Positions 62,934 through 64,000 of a DNA stretch of 64,000 nucleotides are shown here, in pieces. The notes below the pieces were generated by a model. That model made no database searches, had not been told where the DNA came from, and worked only from the letters and a program-made list of their open reading frames with translations. Each line of letters begins with the position of its first letter. The first letter of the stretch is position 1. A program made the position numbers and the translations under genes. This DNA is from an uncultured Alsobacter sp. (GTDB taxonomy: Bacteria > Pseudomonadota > Alphaproteobacteria > Rhizobiales > Beijerinckiaceae), in NCBI RefSeq assembly GCF_945952055.1, contig NZ_CAMFHB010000021.1, positions 36,607-100,606 of the forward strand, read 5' to 3'.

Positions 62934-63863
62934 ATGACCGCGACTGTATTCATCGACGGCGAAGCCGGTACGACCGGCCTCGGCATCCGCGAGCGGCTCG
63001 ATGCGCTCAGCGCCTTCAAGGTGCTCAGCATCGACCACGACAAGCGCAAGGACCCGCAGGCCCGCAAGGAGATGATGGCGGAAGTCGATGCCGTCGTGCT
63101 CTGCCTGCCGGACGACGCGGCCAAGGAATCGGCCTCCCTCGCCAAGTCGCTCGGCGGCAACGGACCCAAGGTGCTCGACGCGTCGACGGCCCATCGCGTC
63201 GCCGAAGGCTGGGCCTACGGCTTTGCCGAGATGGCGCCCGGCCAGGCCGACGCCATCCGCAAGGCGCAGTTCGTGTCCAATCCCGGCTGTTACCCGACCG
63301 GCGCGATCGCGCTCATCCGGCCGCTCGTCGACGTGGGCCTGTTGCCGGCCGACCACCCCGTGGCCGTGAACGCCGTGAGCGGCTATTCGGGCGGCGGCAA
63401 GTCGATGATCGAGGCCTTCGAGACCGGCAAGGCGCCGAGCTTCGAGCTCTACGGCCTCGGGCTGGAGCACAAGCACGTGCCCGAGATCCAGCTCTACGGC
63501 GCGCTGAAGCGGCGGCCGATCTTCGTGCCGTCGGTAGGCAACTTCCGGCAGGGCATGCTGGTGAGCCTGCCGCTGCACCTCGACACGCTGCCCGGCCAGC
63601 CGACCCCGGCCGCCCTCGAGGCGGCGCTCGCCGAACGTTTCGCGGGCAGCGAATACGTGTCGGTGGTGCCGGCCGGCGATCCGGCCATGAAGGGCGGCAA
63701 GCTCGAGCCCGAGGCCCTCAACGACACCAACAAGCTGGAACTCCGGGTGTACGGCAACGCCACCCGGGGACACGCCATCCTGGTCGCCAGGCTCGACAAC
63801 CTGGGCAAGGGCGCATCCGGCGCGGCCGTGCAGAACCTGCAGCTCATGCTCGGGATGAACTGA
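62934..63863 (+). CDS. argC: N-acetyl-gamma-glutamyl-phosphate reductase
   Basis: NADPH-dependent reduction of N-acetylglutamyl phosphate in arginine synthesis. It has 309 aa, the shorter type 2 form (the other type is about 345 aa). The N-terminus ATVFIDGEAGTTGLGIRERL is characteristic of this form. The catalytic cysteine C119 lies in FVSNPGCYPTGA, and HKHVPEIQ supplies the His. ATG 62934 follows ACGAGG about 10 bases upstream; the in-frame ATG at 62916 is less well placed. The 231-base upstream gap contains TTGACA at 62727 but no clear -10. It ends 137 bases before the window edge. Confidence 0.94.
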   Translation: MTATVFIDGEAGTTGLGIRERLDALSAFKVLSIDHDKRKDPQARKEMMAEVDAVVLCLPDDAAKESASLAKSLGGNGPKVLDASTAHRVAEGWAYGFAEMAPGQADAIRKAQFVSNPGCYPTGAIALIRPLVDVGLLPADHPVAVNAVSGYSGGGKSMIEAFETGKAPSFELYGLGLEHKHVPEIQLYGALKRRPIFVPSVGNFRQGMLVSLPLHLDTLPGQPTPAALEAALAERFAGSEYVSVVPAGDPAMKGGKLEPEALNDTNKLELRVYGNATRGHAILVARLDNLGKGASGAAVQNLQLMLGMN

Positions 63864-63878
63864 GCGGCCGGGACGCCC

Positions 63879-63919
63879 TGCGTCCTGCGAACCGCCCGTT
63901 GCGGGGTCTGTTCAGAGCG
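63879..63919 (+). repeat. Family B repeat, divergent copy
   Basis: TGCGTCCTGCGAACCGCCCG then TTGCGGGGTCTGTTCAGAGC and G, about 15 bases after the argC stop. Same layout as the copy at 28371 with several substitutions. Confidence 0.5.
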
Positions 63920-64000
63920 TCTCAGTCGATCCCAGCCCCCACCTGCCTCATCCTGGAGACCTTTGCACGAGCGGGACGGTTCTGATTCACTGACGACGTG

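Overview
The window is a single, very GC-rich chromosomal segment with dense, short-spaced operons. The gene set and order point to an alphaproteobacterium of the order Hyphomicrobiales (Rhizobiales). Diagnostic blocks are rpoZ-rsh, pyrE-pdxJ-acpS-lepB-rnc-era-recO, the L,D-transpeptidase regulator ldtR followed by ldtP, glyA-nrdR-ribD-ribE-ribH-nusB-thiL, hppA, and trpE/ppiD divergent from tpiA-secG-pyrG. Genus and species cannot be fixed from the sequence alone. I see no rRNA, tRNA, CRISPR array, insertion sequence or prophage.

Layout. 1-3.1 kb: end of a carbohydrate-utilisation operon (FAD oxidoreductase, FGGY kinase, DeoR/GlpR repressor). 3.1-6.6 kb: two tandem b561-type cytochromes and parE. 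6.8-15.2 kb: an accessory-looking block with a YfhO-type membrane protein, a GTP cyclohydrolase II, a RibD-reductase homologue, a third b561 cytochrome, and a four-gene operon of an MDR dehydrogenase, a PTPS-like protein, a GT4 glycosyltransferase and a methyltransferase. 15.2-18 kb: an OpgH-type glucan glucosyltransferase and a periplasmic protein. 18.5-23 kb: family 5 uracil-DNA glycosylase, NYN nuclease, rpoZ, rsh. 23.3-28.4 kb: the core pyrE to recO operon. 28.7-36.3 kb: secreted proteins, an MBL hydrolase, a Fic protein with an ordered array of upstream repeats, parC, a small XRE regulator and the aminoacyl-tRNA-protein transferase. 36.4-40.6 kb: hemB, a LivH permease with a lipoprotein-like N-terminus, threonine ammonia-lyase and an RDD protein on the minus strand. 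40.8-55 kb: acyl-CoA hydrolase, ldtR/ldtP, glyA, the riboflavin operon, nusB, thiL, an MFS transporter and the proton-pumping pyrophosphatase. 55.2-64 kb: trpE, ppiD, tpiA, secG, pyrG, a secreted protein and argC.

Two observations stand out. First, the RibA / RibD-like / MDR / PTPS-like / GT4 / methyltransferase neighbourhood (9.1-15.2 kb) looks like a candidate pathway that takes GTP to a glycosylated and methylated pyrimidine or pterin. The PTPS-like protein lacks the usual catalytic residues and the MDR protein lacks the catalytic zinc ligands, so the chemistry would not be that of queuosine or biopterin synthesis. Second, non-coding DNA is occupied by at least three families of interspersed palindromic repeats, most of them in inverted pairs at the 3' ends of operons. 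The Fic gene is preceded by an ordered set of octamers that looks like an operator array.

Start codons were chosen from overlaps, Shine-Dalgarno spacing, signal peptides and family length. Functions come from reading the translated sequences by eye; no database search was run.
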